From: CAVQRC01 sp963715045
GTDB lineage: Bacteria > Planctomycetota > Planctomycetia > Pirellulales > Lacipirellulaceae
NCBI GenBank assembly: GCA_963715045.1
Contig: CAVQRC010000008.1
Span: forward strand, 124,001-188,000
Direction of reading: 5' to 3'
Length of the DNA stretch: 64,000 nucleotides
In this document: positions 45,616 through 55,845 of the stretch, piece after piece
How the letters are laid out: each line of letters begins with the position of its first letter
Numbering within the stretch: the first letter of the stretch is position 1
Notes under the pieces: model-generated
Told to the model about the DNA's origin: nothing
The model's database searches: none
What the model saw: only the letters and a program-made list of their open reading frames with translations
Made by a program: the position numbers and the translations under genes

Positions 45616-47310
45616 ATGCCCGCTCAAACCCCGCACTCGCTCGGCCCCCACCAGGTTCTTTCCGTGTTCTGGCAGCGACGGCGGTGGATTGTGACTTCCA
45701 CGCTCGCCGGCGGTGCGATCGGGTTACTCGTAGCGATTATGAAGCCCCGGATGTGGGAAGCTTCGCAGGCATTGCACGTTCGCCAGGAAGTTGCGCATCG
45801 TACTGATGTTCGACCTGGCAGCTTCGCGAGCCTGTCGGAGATGAAAACGCTCCAGGAAACCATTCTCGAAGTGGCCAAGAGCCAGCGTGTAATCCGAGCC
45901 ACGCTCAAGGCGACGGCCGGGCAGAACGGTGAGACCGTGGTTGAGCCGACGCCGCTGGAGATCGAGGAGTTTCGCCAGCGGCTGGCCATCACTCCCCCCG
46001 GCGGCGCCGAGTTCGGCATGACGGAAGTCTTCTATCTGAAGGTGCGGGCGGAGCAGCCCGAGTTGGCAACGCGACTGGTCTACAACCTGTGCGGTCAGTT
46101 GATAACACGGCTGCGGGAACTCCGCGACATCCGGGCCCGCAGCATGATCAGCGAACTCGAAGAGACAGTCACCATCGCGGAAGCCGACTTGAACCAGGCA
46201 ACGATGGAATTGATGCAGTTCGAAAGCGAAGTGGGAGCCGACCTGGCAGAGTTGCGGATGCTCGAATCGGCGACTTCCGGCACGAGTGATATTCGGCAGA
46301 ACATCGTGGCGATGGAGACTGCGAAACGGCCGCACGAGACACTGAAGCTCCAGAACGAACAACTTCTGGAACTTCTGGAAGCAGCCAAGAGCGATCCGCG
46401 GGCACTGATTGCCACGCCGAACAGCCTGTTGGCTTCGCAACCCTCGCTGCGAATCCTCAAAGATGGCCTGGTACGCGCTAAGCTGAAGTCGGCGCGACTT
46501 CAAGGCCTGCGTTCGGACGCCCACCCGCTGGTGATCGCGGCGGTCGAGGCCGAACGCGAAGTCCTGGGACAACTCCGAGAGGAGCTACCGGTCGCGATCC
46601 AAGGCGTGCAGCTCGACCTGCACCTGGCGACCGACCGCCTGGTGGATCTCGATGCCCAGATCGCGATAGATCGCGGCTCGCTGGAGCGGCTGGCAACGTT
46701 GCGGGCGAAGTACGCGAATCTGGACGCCCTGGCCAAGGATCGCACGCAACTCCTGGAAACGGCCCGCGAACGGCTGGCCGATGCCCGCGCCAGTCAGGCC
46801 TCGGCACGCGGTGCGAGCCTGATCAGCCGCATCGATGGACCCGAGTCGGGCGTGAATCCGGCCGGGCCCAGCCGCGCGGTGATTGCCGCGGTCGGATTCG
46901 TCGGTGGTGGCCTGGTCGGGATGGGGCTCGTGTTTCTCCTCGGTCTGCCGTCTCCGTATCCGGCCGACGCGACGTTCGCCTCGTTGCCCGAACCGGTCGA
47001 CAGCCCCGCGGTCAATGCCTCTGCTGCCGCGGCCGACGTCCCGACTCCTGCGGCCGTCAACGCAGCGGTTGCCGCCCCGTCCCCTGCAACGCAGAACACG
47101 CCGCCGCAGCGTCGCGAACCGACACCCGAAACGGCGGCTCAGATCGTGAGCGGGCCCGTGCCGCGACCGAAACAAACCCTGCGGATGGTCAAGGACGCTA
47201 AGGACGCCAGCGACTCGGAGTTCGGCATGTTCCGCGGAATGACGCTGCGGCAAGCCATGCAGGTGACCCGGATGCAGGACGCCCAGAACCCGCCCACGAC
47301 AGACGCTTGA
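45616..47310 (+). CDS. Wzz/GumC-like chain-length / export protein
   Basis: 564 residues. Membrane helix 1 at about 25-42 (IVTSTLAGGAIGLLVAIM), then a large periplasmic coiled-coil region (IRARSMISELEETVTIAEAD ... LATLRAKYANLDALAKDRTQ), helix 2 at about 421-445 (VIAAVGFVGGGLVGMGLVFL), and an Ala/Pro-rich cytoplasmic tail of ~115 residues. No Walker motifs, so no fused BY-kinase. It would control chain length or export of the exopolysaccharide in the inner membrane. First gene on the + strand of the EPS locus. Confidence 0.85.
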   Translation: MPAQTPHSLGPHQVLSVFWQRRRWIVTSTLAGGAIGLLVAIMKPRMWEASQALHVRQEVAHRTDVRPGSFASLSEMKTLQETILEVAKSQRVIRATLKATAGQNGETVVEPTPLEIEEFRQRLAITPPGGAEFGMTEVFYLKVRAEQPELATRLVYNLCGQLITRLRELRDIRARSMISELEETVTIAEADLNQATMELMQFESEVGADLAELRMLESATSGTSDIRQNIVAMETAKRPHETLKLQNEQLLELLEAAKSDPRALIATPNSLLASQPSLRILKDGLVRAKLKSARLQGLRSDAHPLVIAAVEAEREVLGQLREELPVAIQGVQLDLHLATDRLVDLDAQIAIDRGSLERLATLRAKYANLDALAKDRTQLLETARERLADARASQASARGASLISRIDGPESGVNPAGPSRAVIAAVGFVGGGLVGMGLVFLLGLPSPYPADATFASLPEPVDSPAVNASAAAADVPTPAAVNAAVAAPSPATQNTPPQRREPTPETAAQIVSGPVPRPKQTLRMVKDAKDASDSEFGMFRGMTLRQAMQVTRMQDAQNPPTTDA

Positions 47311-47445
47311 TGGGTGAGCGGTCACGTCGGGACGATCCGCGGGGCCAGATCTCCACCGCCAGGCAACGTCGCGCGCGGAGTCACGGCTGGTACGACGATT
47401 CCAAAGCTCGCTGCACGTTTGCATTCCAACCGATTCGCGATTGTC

Positions 47446-48255
47446 ATGACGGCCTTGAATCACCGCATGTTTCCCGCTGACGAAGCGCGTTCCGACAAGA
47501 TCCCGCTGCTGTCGATGAACATCGATGCCATGCGACTGGCCGAAGCAGCCGCCAGCGTACTGGCCGTCTGCCGCGAGGAGCGGTCGCTCGCGTGCCCGTA
47601 TGTCGTCACACCCAATGTCGACCACGCGGTAATGCTCTCCCGAATGCCCGAGTTCAAGGCGGCCTATGATGCCGCGCGATTCGTGTTTGCGGACGGACTG
47701 CCGATTGTATGGATTTCGAAGCTGCTCGGGCGTGCTCTGCCGGAACGCGTCGCCGGCAGTGATCTTGTGCCGGCCGTGTTCGAGCTGGCCACGCAGCAAG
47801 CGGGTCCACCTCTGCGGGTGTTCCTCCTTGGTGCGGCCGACGGTGTCGCCGACAAGGCTGCCGCCAACATCACCTCGCGGTGGTCGGGAATCGAAATCGT
47901 CGGAACGCACGCACCCCGGCCCGGTTTCGAACACGACCCGCAGCAGTCGGCGGAGATCGTCCGCCTGGTTACCGACGCCGCGCCGGACTTGTTGCTGGTC
48001 GGCCTGGGCGCTCCCAAGCAGGAGTTATGGACTCATCGACACGCTGCGGAGCTCTCGGCGGGGATTGCTATCTGCGGCGGGGCCACCATCGATTTTCTGG
48101 CCGGTGTTAAACGCCGCTCGCCGGTCTGGATGCGGCGGGTGGGTCTGGAGTGGTGTCACCGCCTGGCGACCGAACCGCGGCGTTTGCTCGGGCGGTACGC
48201 GACCGACGCATGGGTATTTCCCCAGCTCGTGGTACGCGAATGGGCCGGTAGGTGA
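47446..48255 (+). CDS. WecG/TagA/CpsF-family glycosyltransferase
   Basis: 269 residues if ATG 47446 is used (ATG 47467 also possible; the frame to 47314 lacks homology). Family hallmarks: VVTPNVDHAVMLSRMPEF, FADGLPIVWISKLLG, AGSDLVPAVFELA, VFLLGAADGVADKAAANI, DLLLVGLGAPKQELWTHRHA, ICGGATIDFLAG and RRSPVWMRRVGLEWCHRLAT. Known members transfer ManNAc(A)-type sugars from UDP donors to lipid-linked GlcNAc. It fits early assembly of the EPS repeat unit. The C-terminal end lies 6 bases before a long repeat element. Confidence 0.92.
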   Translation: MTALNHRMFPADEARSDKIPLLSMNIDAMRLAEAAASVLAVCREERSLACPYVVTPNVDHAVMLSRMPEFKAAYDAARFVFADGLPIVWISKLLGRALPERVAGSDLVPAVFELATQQAGPPLRVFLLGAADGVADKAAANITSRWSGIEIVGTHAPRPGFEHDPQQSAEIVRLVTDAAPDLLLVGLGAPKQELWTHRHAAELSAGIAICGGATIDFLAGVKRRSPVWMRRVGLEWCHRLATEPRRLLGRYATDAWVFPQLVVREWAGR

Positions 48256-48261
48256 GTAATC

Positions 48262-49046
48262 AACCGGAGCCCTCGGCTGGGCCTCCGAAAATGTGAGTTT
48301 TTGGCGGGCGTTTTGCGATTGCTGCGTCGATGCAAACGGTTCTGCTTTGATCGCATCTGGGGTGCGTCTTGGACCGTAACCAGACCCCCACGAGCCTGGG
48401 GGTCGGTTGATTGAACGAAGGTTTTCGGGCGTTGTTGCCTTGGTCGAGACGTCCCTCAGGGGCGACGATGCCTGGGGACGCTCGGTAGGTAGCGCAGAGG
48501 CGCTGAGCACGCCGAGAAATCGCGGCGAATTGAACAGCTGCGAAGCAGCGGCAGCAACTAGCCGTGGGCGAGCGTGACGAGCCTCTGGCGAGTCGAAGCG
48601 GAGCCCACGGTTGCCGCGCTCGCCCAGAACGCGCCCGCGTCCGCCAACCATCGTCGGCCAGGCAGGCGACGACTCGTCGGAGGCTCCCTTCCGCAGGTGA
48701 AAGTGGTCGGCTTCGCCGACCGCCTGATTCTCTCTAGGGATGCTGTTCCATCGTTCGCGAAGCGAACGATGCTGCTACGACACGCGAGTCCTCTGCCTCG
48801 GCCTGCGAAACGCGTGCCGCCGTGCCATCGCCGGGGTTCGTACTGCGCCGCAGACAACCGTGGGCTACGCGAAGCCTCGCCAGAGGCTCGTCATCGCTCG
48901 CCCACGGCTAAATGCTGCCGCTGCTTCGCAGCGGATCAACGCGCCGCGTATCCTCCGTGTGACTGGTTCGACGGAGCAAAAACCGGATAAAAACCCCCGA
49001 TCAGTTTTCGGGGGCCCCGCCCCCGGCTCTGCCGGGGGCTCCGGTT
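48262..49046. repeat. Long element with terminal inverted repeats, copy A (~785 bp)
   Basis: Begins AACCGGAGCCCTCGGC and ends GCCGGGGGCTCCGGTT (inverted). About 90% identical along its length to 62979-63733. Inside: GTGAGTTTTTGGCGGGCG near the left end, an inverted AACCGTGGGCT module (48546-48620), a GTCGGCTTCGCCGAC hairpin (48708-48722), the CATCGTTCGC palindrome (48749-48771), and a direct AACCGTGGGCT module (48859-48935). It has no transposase and no convincing coding frame. Confidence 0.85.
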
Positions 49047-49073
49047 GCAGAACGTCGCGGTATACTCTTGGCC

Positions 49074-50164
49074 ATGATGGAATTGCCCCGGCGGAGCGTG
49101 ATCCTGGTAATCGATGGCCTGCGTGGCGACGCACTCGGAACGTACGGAAACACGTGGTTCGAGACGCCGGCATGCGATACGCTGGCCGCCGAATCGCTTG
49201 TCTACGATTGGTCTACTTCGACGGCCCCGACGCTCGAGGGGTTCTACCACACAGCTTGGAACACCGACACAGCGACGCGAGAGCTTCTCGCGATGAGCCT
49301 CCTTACCGACGATCCGCAGGTGGCCCGGTTGGCCGAGCAGTATCCGTTTCGTGAAGTCACCCATTGCCAGACAGTTCTGCGGCAGTCCGCCGCCGAAGAC
49401 ATCGCGGACACCTCCCTGGCAGGTTTCTTTGCCCAGGCCAGCGACTTTATCCGCGACTGGATGAAGGGCCCGGCGACGGACGAACGGGCCGTTGCCTGGC
49501 TGCATTGCGGCGCGCTGACAAGGACCTGGGATGCCCCACCGCGACTGTGCGAGAGTCTCCTCGAAGACGACGATCCGCGACCGCCGGCCGGTTGTCAGGT
49601 GCCGTGCGAACGACTCAACCGCGGCGACGATCCAGACCCCGTGTTCGGCTGGAAGGCCGCCTATGCAGGGCAGATCATCACGCTCGATGCGTGTCTCGAG
49701 GCCATGCGGAGCGAACTCGAGGAAGCCCACCTGCTCGATAAGTTCGTGTTCCTGTTGACCTCGATCCGGGGCATGCCGCTGGGCGAGCACCGCTCGGTCG
49801 GATTCGGTGAATCGGATCCGCTGTACGAAGAAGAGATTCACGTGCCGTGTGTTGTGCGGACGCCCGGCATGAAGACCAGTCGCCGCAATGAGGATCTGAT
49901 CGCGGCGGCCGAATTCGCAGGCCGGATCGCGGCCGGCCATCCCGCGGCGGTTGGCCGGCAATATCTGGTCGCCCAACGCGGCGCCTGGCGGGCCGTTCGC
50001 ACTCACGACTGGTATCTCACCACCCTTTCACCCGGGCCGAGCAAGGCGAACACTGCGAACAGGACGTCGCCCTGTATGTCAAACCAGACGATCGGTACGA
50101 ACAGAACGACGTCGCGAGCCTCTGCGGCGAAGAAGTGCAGGCTTTGCGGGAGTTGCTTTCGTAG
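49074..50164 (+). CDS. Sulfatase/alkaline-phosphatase-fold protein without the usual nucleophile
   Basis: About 363 residues from ATG 49074. N-terminal VILVIDGLRGDALGTYGNTW is the metal-binding strand of the sulfatase superfamily, and PACDTLAAESLVYDWSTSTA follows. Where sulfatases have C/S-x-P-S-R, this protein has STAPTLEG, so no formylglycine residue can form. LDKFVFLLTSIRGMPLGEHR takes the place of the usual metal-site D-H/N-G segment with altered residues. A one-base slip near 50023-50030 puts the end in another frame (QDVALYVKPDDRYEQNDVAS, stop at 50164); the uncorrected frame ends at 50174. Role may be non-catalytic or of different specificity. Confidence 0.7.
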
Positions 50165-50330
50165 AGTTCGATGAACGGCCGATCAAGCTGTACGCCATGG
50201 CTGATTTGCACGCTCCACGAATCGAAGGCACTCTGGCGGTGCTCAAGCGAGAGTACGGCGAGAACATCGACGTTGCGTCCGATCGCAAATTCCTGGGTTT
50301 CGAAGCCTATTAGGACGCGATTGCTGTGCT
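50165..50330 (+). pseudogene. Gfo/Idh/MocA oxidoreductase remnant, N-terminal segment
   Basis: FDERPIKLYAMADLHAPRIE, then GTLAVLKREYGENIDVASDR and KFLGFEAY, then a stop where related proteins have Lys, followed by DAIAVLKSGD. This is the first Rossmann segment of planctomycete Gfo/Idh/MocA proteins (VKLVAMAD ... FVGFDAY-K). There is no start and no glycine-rich first strand. Confidence 0.65.
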
Positions 50331-50511
50331 CAAATCGGGCGATGTCGCTGCCATCAGACTCATTCAGATCTCCTTCTTCCATTTCCTGCAGAGGGCGTGA
50401 ACACCTTCGCGCGCGAGCACTCCGTGCAATTCGTTTGGCGAATTCCGGACTTGTCCATACAATCCAACCTGCAGGGGCGCGGGCCGTTTACGGCAGGGAG
50501 TTTCGCGGAAA

Positions 50512-53500
50512 ATGCACTCGCATCGCCCACGACGATGGGCGCGACCTTCACGTTTTTCTTCGCATTCCCCACACACCCGACAGCTCCGCTGCGAGCCGCT
50601 CGAAGATCGCCGCATGCTGGCGATCGTGGTCAACAGCTATATCGACCACAGCGACGGCAATATCAGTGACTCGATCATCTCGCTCCGTGATGCCGTCCAA
50701 CTCGCCCCGCCCGGAGAGACAATCGAGTTCGATGACGTCAGCCGGATTGAGCTCACCCTCGGTCCGCTACCAATACGCCAGGATCTCACGATCCGTGGAC
50801 CAGGCGCCGGCCACCTGACGATCGACGCCCAAGGGCGTTCACGCGTGTTTGAGATCAACGCCGGCGCCTCGGTGGAAATAAGCGGGCTGACGATTACGGG
50901 CGGGAGCGGCACAACCTCTGCGGCTTCTCACGGCGGCGGCATCTTGAGCTCCGGCGATCTGACTCTCGCCGATGTCGTGATCGCCGACAACGAAGCTGCC
51001 GGGTCGGGTGGCGGAATCTTTGCCGAAGAGGGCAGCCTCACGATCAAAGCGTCGACGATCACTCGCAACACCGCGCTCGGACAGAACGAGCCATCGCATG
51101 GTGGCGGCGTGGCCGTAGCAGCCGCAAGCCTCGTTATCGAGCACAGTCTGATCGCTGATAATCACGCGGAGACCGGCAGCGGCGGCGGCGTCTACGCGGA
51201 GTCGGGGCAATCGGTCTTTGTTTCAAACTCCACGATCTCTGGCAACGTTTCCCTCAAGAAGGGCGGCGGCATGGCGATCGCGGATGTGAACCATGCCGAG
51301 ATCGTCCACGGCACGATCGCCGCCAACACGGGCGTGTCGGCTGCGTTGTTCGTGGCTGGTTCTACGCTCGATCTTGGTCACACGATCGTCGCGGACAACA
51401 CCGCGCGTGACCCAGACGCGGCGTTCGCCGACTTTGACTTTCAGGAAACCGCTGTGACCGCCCGCTACAACCTGATCGAAGCGGGCCGACCGATTCGCGG
51501 CGGCGACGGGAACATCGTCGGCGTTGACCCGCTTCTCGGTCCGCTCGCGAATCACGGCGGGACGGCACGGAGCCATCCGCTCCTGCCCGGGAGCCCGGCC
51601 ATCGACGCAGGCGACCCCGCGGTGTTGTACGACGCAAACGAGTTCGATCAACGGGGCGTCCCGTTCTTTCGCGTAGTCGACGATCCCAACGCCAGCGGAA
51701 GTGGCATCGATCTCGGCGCGCTCGAACAGCAGACGTTTCCGTCGTCGGCGTACGTCGTCACGACTACGACCGATGAAGTCGATCTCGGCAACGCCGACAT
51801 CAGCCTGCGAGAAGCGATTCTCTATGCGAATCACCATCCGGGCCTGGATGAAATCACATTTGATCCCGCGCGATTCTCCACACCGCAGATAGTCCTGCTG
51901 GAGCTGGGTGAGCTCGAGATTACGGACGCCGTCACCATCGCCGCTCCTGAATTGAGCCACATCACAATCGATGCCCAGCAGCAGTCGCGCGTCCTGAACT
52001 TTACCACTACGACGGGCAACCTCACGTTACGGGCGTTGACGCTGCAAAACGGCGTTACGACGGACGACAACGAACTCGACAGCTTCGATCCAGAACAGAT
52101 CACTACGAACAGTGGAGGAGGAATTCGCTTCATTTCGGCAGGCACATTGTCGCTGAGTGAATGCGTCGTCGCCGGGAACCACACCGAAGGATTAAATACC
52201 AACGGCGGCGGCATTTTCACCGATGGCGGTAACGTGGTGCTGATCGATAGCGAGATCAGCAATAACCGCACGTCGGTATCAGGAGGCGGTGTTTACGCCC
52301 ACAACAACACCACAACGATCGTCCGAACGTTGTTTCAAGACAACCACGCCCCACGCAGCGGTGGCGGCCTGTATGTGCTGGAGGGGGACGTGTCCGTCAC
52401 CGAAGGATCGTTCAGCGGTAATGCGACCGAGGGACATGGAGGTGGCGCCCATGTGCGACGTGGCAGCATGTCCGTCTCGGATACCTTGATTGCAGGGAAT
52501 CAGGCAAAGTTCGGTGGAGGCATCCACGGATTGGAAAGTGAACTTGCAATCGAAAGTTCCATTGTTCAGGGCAATCTCGCCGGAGGGGGAGTCCGCGCAA
52601 GCCGCATCACGGTTGCCGACAGCATCGTCCGCAACAATGAAGCGTTTGAAGGAGGGGCGGGCGGGATCAGCGGCGGTAGCGTGACCGTTGTCGACTCGTT
52701 CGTGGAGGACAATCGCGCGGTCGATTCTGGCGGCGGTATCGGCGGTTCTACGGTCGAGCTCACTCGTAGTACGGTCAGTGGAAACCGCACGTCGGGTAGA
52801 CGCGCCCATGGCGGTGGAGTCTACGCGAGCCACTCCGCGTTGGTGAGCGACAGTGTCATCAAGGACAACAGCACGCTTGGTGACTACGCGTTTGGTGGGG
52901 GGATCTTTGCGGAAGACGCGGAAATCACAACAACGTCGATAAGCGGCAATGCAACTCATGGCGACCATAGCCACGGTGGTGGCATCGACGCTGGCGGCCG
53001 CTTGCAGCTGACCGACAGCGACGTTCGCGATAACTTCACCGCTGGTTGGATGGCAACGGGGGGCGGTGTCGCGGCGTTCGGCACCTTGGCCTCGATCACA
53101 AACAGCACGATTGCGGACAATCATACCCGCGGTCGAAGCGCGTTCGGCGGAGGCCTGCGTGCCGGCTGGACCCGTCTCCGAGTCACCAACAGTACGATCA
53201 GCGGCAATTACACACTCGGAACGGACGCCGATGGCGGCGGCGTCTTTGGGCCCAATGGCCAGAACGACATCCAGATTATCAACAGCACCGTCAGCGGAAA
53301 TTACACCGTCGGTGACGACGCGGATGGAGGCGGAATCCACGCCAACTGGCGGAACACGATCATTACCAGCAGTACCATCGTCGGCAACTCCGCTTTCATG
53401 GGCTTCGGCGGCGGTATCCACCGGCCTTCCATTTCCACTGCCGAGGACGCCGATCTGTGGATCCGCAATTCGATTGTGGCCGGGAATCGAGACATCGGGT

Positions 53501-55842
53501 TTACGCCCGACCTCGGTCTCTATCCAGGCGATCTGCCCAGGATCGACCACAGCTTGATTGGCGACACGTCTGGCACGAGCGTGACGAACGCGACGGGCAT
53601 CGGCAACCTGCTCAACCAGTCGCCGCAGTTGGGGCCGCTCGCCGACAACGGGGGACCGACGTGGACACACTCTCCGCTGCCCGGAAGTCCCGTGATTGAC
53701 GCCGGCAATGCAGAGTACCTGCCGCAAGATACCGAGGCCGACCAACGTGGCCTGCCGTTTGTCCGCCACTTCGACGATCCTGCCGCAGCAGGCGACGGCG
53801 TCGATATCGGCGCAGTCGAGGTACAGACCCTCGATCCAACGTGGTTCGTGGTCACCACAGCGGTCGATGAAGTCGACTTCGGCAACGACGTCATGAGTCT
53901 TCGCGAAGCGATCCACTATGCGAATTTCAGCGCCGGACATGATGCGATTCGGTTCGATTCAGACGTCTTCGCGACGCCGCAGACGATCATGCTTTCGCTC
54001 GGCGAATTCGAGATCCGCGAGTCACTCACCATCGATGCCGCGGCACTCTTCGATCCCGTCACACTCGATGCGGACCACCGGTCGCGGCTGTTCAACTTCA
54101 CGGAGAGTACTGGCGATTTCGCGCTCCTTCATCTGTCACTCTTGAACGGGCGGACCACCGCAGACAATCAATTGCTCGGGGGAGGGCAGGGCTTGGAAAC
54201 CACGCACAGCGGTGGCGCGATCCGGTTCCTCTCCGATGGAACGCTGACGATTGTCGACACCACGCTCGAGGGAAGTCAGACGGAGGGCCAACACGCCGAG
54301 GGCGGCGCTATCTTTGTCGACGGCGGTGAGCTCACGCTGACCCGCAGCCACGTGATCGGCAATCGGACGCTCGGCGACAGGGCCGGTGGAGGTGGGATCT
54401 CGGTGATTCGCGGCCGCGTTCAGTTGGCCGACAGCACCGTGGCTATCAACTCCACTGCGGGATCAGGGGCAGTCGGAGGGGGCATTCGCGCATTCATGAC
54501 CGCGGTTCACGGGACCGGCATCATCGTGAGCGGCAATCAGACGACTTCAAGTCTGGCTCAAGGAGGCGCGATCTTTGCCGAGCACGAATCGGTCACGCTT
54601 GCGGACAGCACACTCAGTGGAAACTCGACGCGTGGAAGCGGCGGGTCCGGCGGTGCAATTTACGTCCATTACGGTGATCTGACGATCTCGCACAGCTCGC
54701 TGGCGGGCAACTCAACCTACGGTGCGTCCGGTGGGGCAGTCGTTGCCAGGTATGGCACGACGACGGTGGTTCACAGCATTTTCCATGGCAACGAATCTCA
54801 TGGGCGAGGCGGTGCCCTCTATCAGCTAGGAGGCACGCTATCCATCTCTGCCAGCGAGTTCAGCGACAACGCCACCCTCGGCGACTTCGCCTCAGGTGGC
54901 GCAGTCTACGCAGCGACCAGTTCTTCCGACCTGAAGCTGGATAACTCGACGTTCAGCAGTAATCGCACCAGCGGGCGCCTCGCCCACGGTGGCGGGCTCT
55001 ACCTGGTCGCCGAGGTGCTCGACTTGCAGAGCGTCTCGATCGTCGGCAACAGCGCCCTGATGGGGATCGGGGGAGGAGTTTACGTGCCCAGCGAACAGCT
55101 CCTTGTCCCTCTCATCAACCTCCGCAATACGATCATCGCCGGCAACCTGGACGACGGGACCGCGCCCGATTTGCTCCCCGATCCCGATCGACCGGTCGCG
55201 ATCGAATACAGCCTCATCGGGGACACGACCGGGTCCGGCATCAACTCCGAATCCGGCAGCGGCAATTTGCTCAACGTCGATCCACACCTGGGGCCCCTCG
55301 CTGACAACGGCGGCGATACTCTGACCCACGCCTTGCTTCCCGGCAGCCCGGCCATGGGAGCCGGCGACCCGACCGCCATGGCCGGTGAAGGTGGCGTGCC
55401 GCCCTACGATCAACGCGGCGAACCGTTCGCCCGAGTCTCCGGTGGGCGAATCGATCTCGGCGCGTACGAATATCAGGTGTCGGCCGCGGATTTCGATGGC
55501 GACGGCATCGTCGGCGGAGACGATTTCTTAATCTGGCAGGCAGGCTTTGGGCTGTTCACCGGCGAGGCGACGCATGCGGACGGCGATGCCAATGGAGACG
55601 GTCTCGTCGATGGCGACGACCTCCTGCTTTGGCAATCCGATTTCGACGAAAACGCCGGCGTAGCCGCGGAACCAACGGTGGCCACAAGCTTCACCCGAAA
55701 CAGCCGCCGGCTGGCTCGACCTGCGATCCAGGCAACACGTCTCTGGCAGGCACGCAGAGACCGAGACGATCGCGAAGACCTAAGCCCGCGCGATAAGCTC
55801 TTTGCCGAATCGTCGTTCCGAGCTTGGTACAGCATTCGCTGA
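50512..55842 (+). CDS. Giant beta-helix, dockerin and LEDR-motif secreted protein
   Basis: 1776 residues, uninterrupted over 5.3 kb. ATG 50512 follows CAGGGAG. N-terminal basic region then CEPLEDRRMLAI (residues 27-38), a LEPR-type motif. Three modules follow, each starting with a CSLREA-like segment (SLRDAV ~57, SLREAI ~431, SLREAI ~1129), continuing with right-handed parallel beta-helix coils (NSTISGN, DSTLSGNST, GGGIFAE patterns repeated dozens of times) and ending in a choice-of-anchor type segment (LADNGGPTWTHSPLPGSPVI, then AGN..DQRG). Dockerin-type loops lie at about 1660-1710. Function: very probably adhesive or matrix-associated; no lyase catalytic residues recognised. Flanked by Gfo/Idh/MocA debris on both sides. 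Confidence 0.88.
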   Translation: MHSHRPRRWARPSRFSSHSPHTRQLRCEPLEDRRMLAIVVNSYIDHSDGNISDSIISLRDAVQLAPPGETIEFDDVSRIELTLGPLPIRQDLTIRGPGAGHLTIDAQGRSRVFEINAGASVEISGLTITGGSGTTSAASHGGGILSSGDLTLADVVIADNEAAGSGGGIFAEEGSLTIKASTITRNTALGQNEPSHGGGVAVAAASLVIEHSLIADNHAETGSGGGVYAESGQSVFVSNSTISGNVSLKKGGGMAIADVNHAEIVHGTIAANTGVSAALFVAGSTLDLGHTIVADNTARDPDAAFADFDFQETAVTARYNLIEAGRPIRGGDGNIVGVDPLLGPLANHGGTARSHPLLPGSPAIDAGDPAVLYDANEFDQRGVPFFRVVDDPNASGSGIDLGALEQQTFPSSAYVVTTTTDEVDLGNADISLREAILYANHHPGLDEITFDPARFSTPQIVLLELGELEITDAVTIAAPELSHITIDAQQQSRVLNFTTTTGNLTLRALTLQNGVTTDDNELDSFDPEQITTNSGGGIRFISAGTLSLSECVVAGNHTEGLNTNGGGIFTDGGNVVLIDSEISNNRTSVSGGGVYAHNNTTTIVRTLFQDNHAPRSGGGLYVLEGDVSVTEGSFSGNATEGHGGGAHVRRGSMSVSDTLIAGNQAKFGGGIHGLESELAIESSIVQGNLAGGGVRASRITVADSIVRNNEAFEGGAGGISGGSVTVVDSFVEDNRAVDSGGGIGGSTVELTRSTVSGNRTSGRRAHGGGVYASHSALVSDSVIKDNSTLGDYAFGGGIFAEDAEITTTSISGNATHGDHSHGGGIDAGGRLQLTDSDVRDNFTAGWMATGGGVAAFGTLASITNSTIADNHTRGRSAFGGGLRAGWTRLRVTNSTISGNYTLGTDADGGGVFGPNGQNDIQIINSTVSGNYTVGDDADGGGIHANWRNTIITSSTIVGNSAFMGFGGGIHRPSISTAEDADLWIRNSIVAGNRDIGFTPDLGLYPGDLPRIDHSLIGDTSGTSVTNATGIGNLLNQSPQLGPLADNGGPTWTHSPLPGSPVIDAGNAEYLPQDTEADQRGLPFVRHFDDPAAAGDGVDIGAVEVQTLDPTWFVVTTAVDEVDFGNDVMSLREAIHYANFSAGHDAIRFDSDVFATPQTIMLSLGEFEIRESLTIDAAALFDPVTLDADHRSRLFNFTESTGDFALLHLSLLNGRTTADNQLLGGGQGLETTHSGGAIRFLSDGTLTIVDTTLEGSQTEGQHAEGGAIFVDGGELTLTRSHVIGNRTLGDRAGGGGISVIRGRVQLADSTVAINSTAGSGAVGGGIRAFMTAVHGTGIIVSGNQTTSSLAQGGAIFAEHESVTLADSTLSGNSTRGSGGSGGAIYVHYGDLTISHSSLAGNSTYGASGGAVVARYGTTTVVHSIFHGNESHGRGGALYQLGGTLSISASEFSDNATLGDFASGGAVYAATSSSDLKLDNSTFSSNRTSGRLAHGGGLYLVAEVLDLQSVSIVGNSALMGIGGGVYVPSEQLLVPLINLRNTIIAGNLDDGTAPDLLPDPDRPVAIEYSLIGDTTGSGINSESGSGNLLNVDPHLGPLADNGGDTLTHALLPGSPAMGAGDPTAMAGEGGVPPYDQRGEPFARVSGGRIDLGAYEYQVSAADFDGDGIVGGDDFLIWQAGFGLFTGEATHADGDANGDGLVDGDDLLLWQSDFDENAGVAAEPTVATSFTRNSRRLARPAIQATRLWQARRDRDDREDLSPRDKLFAESSFRAWYSIR

Positions 55843-55845
55843 GCT

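Noticed and set aside
48574..48990. Open frame MTSLWRVEAEPTV... shared by both long elements (also 63292-63882)
   Set aside because: Similarity follows from DNA identity. Indels between the copies shift the frame, and opposite-strand frames are equally similar. No ribosome-binding site.
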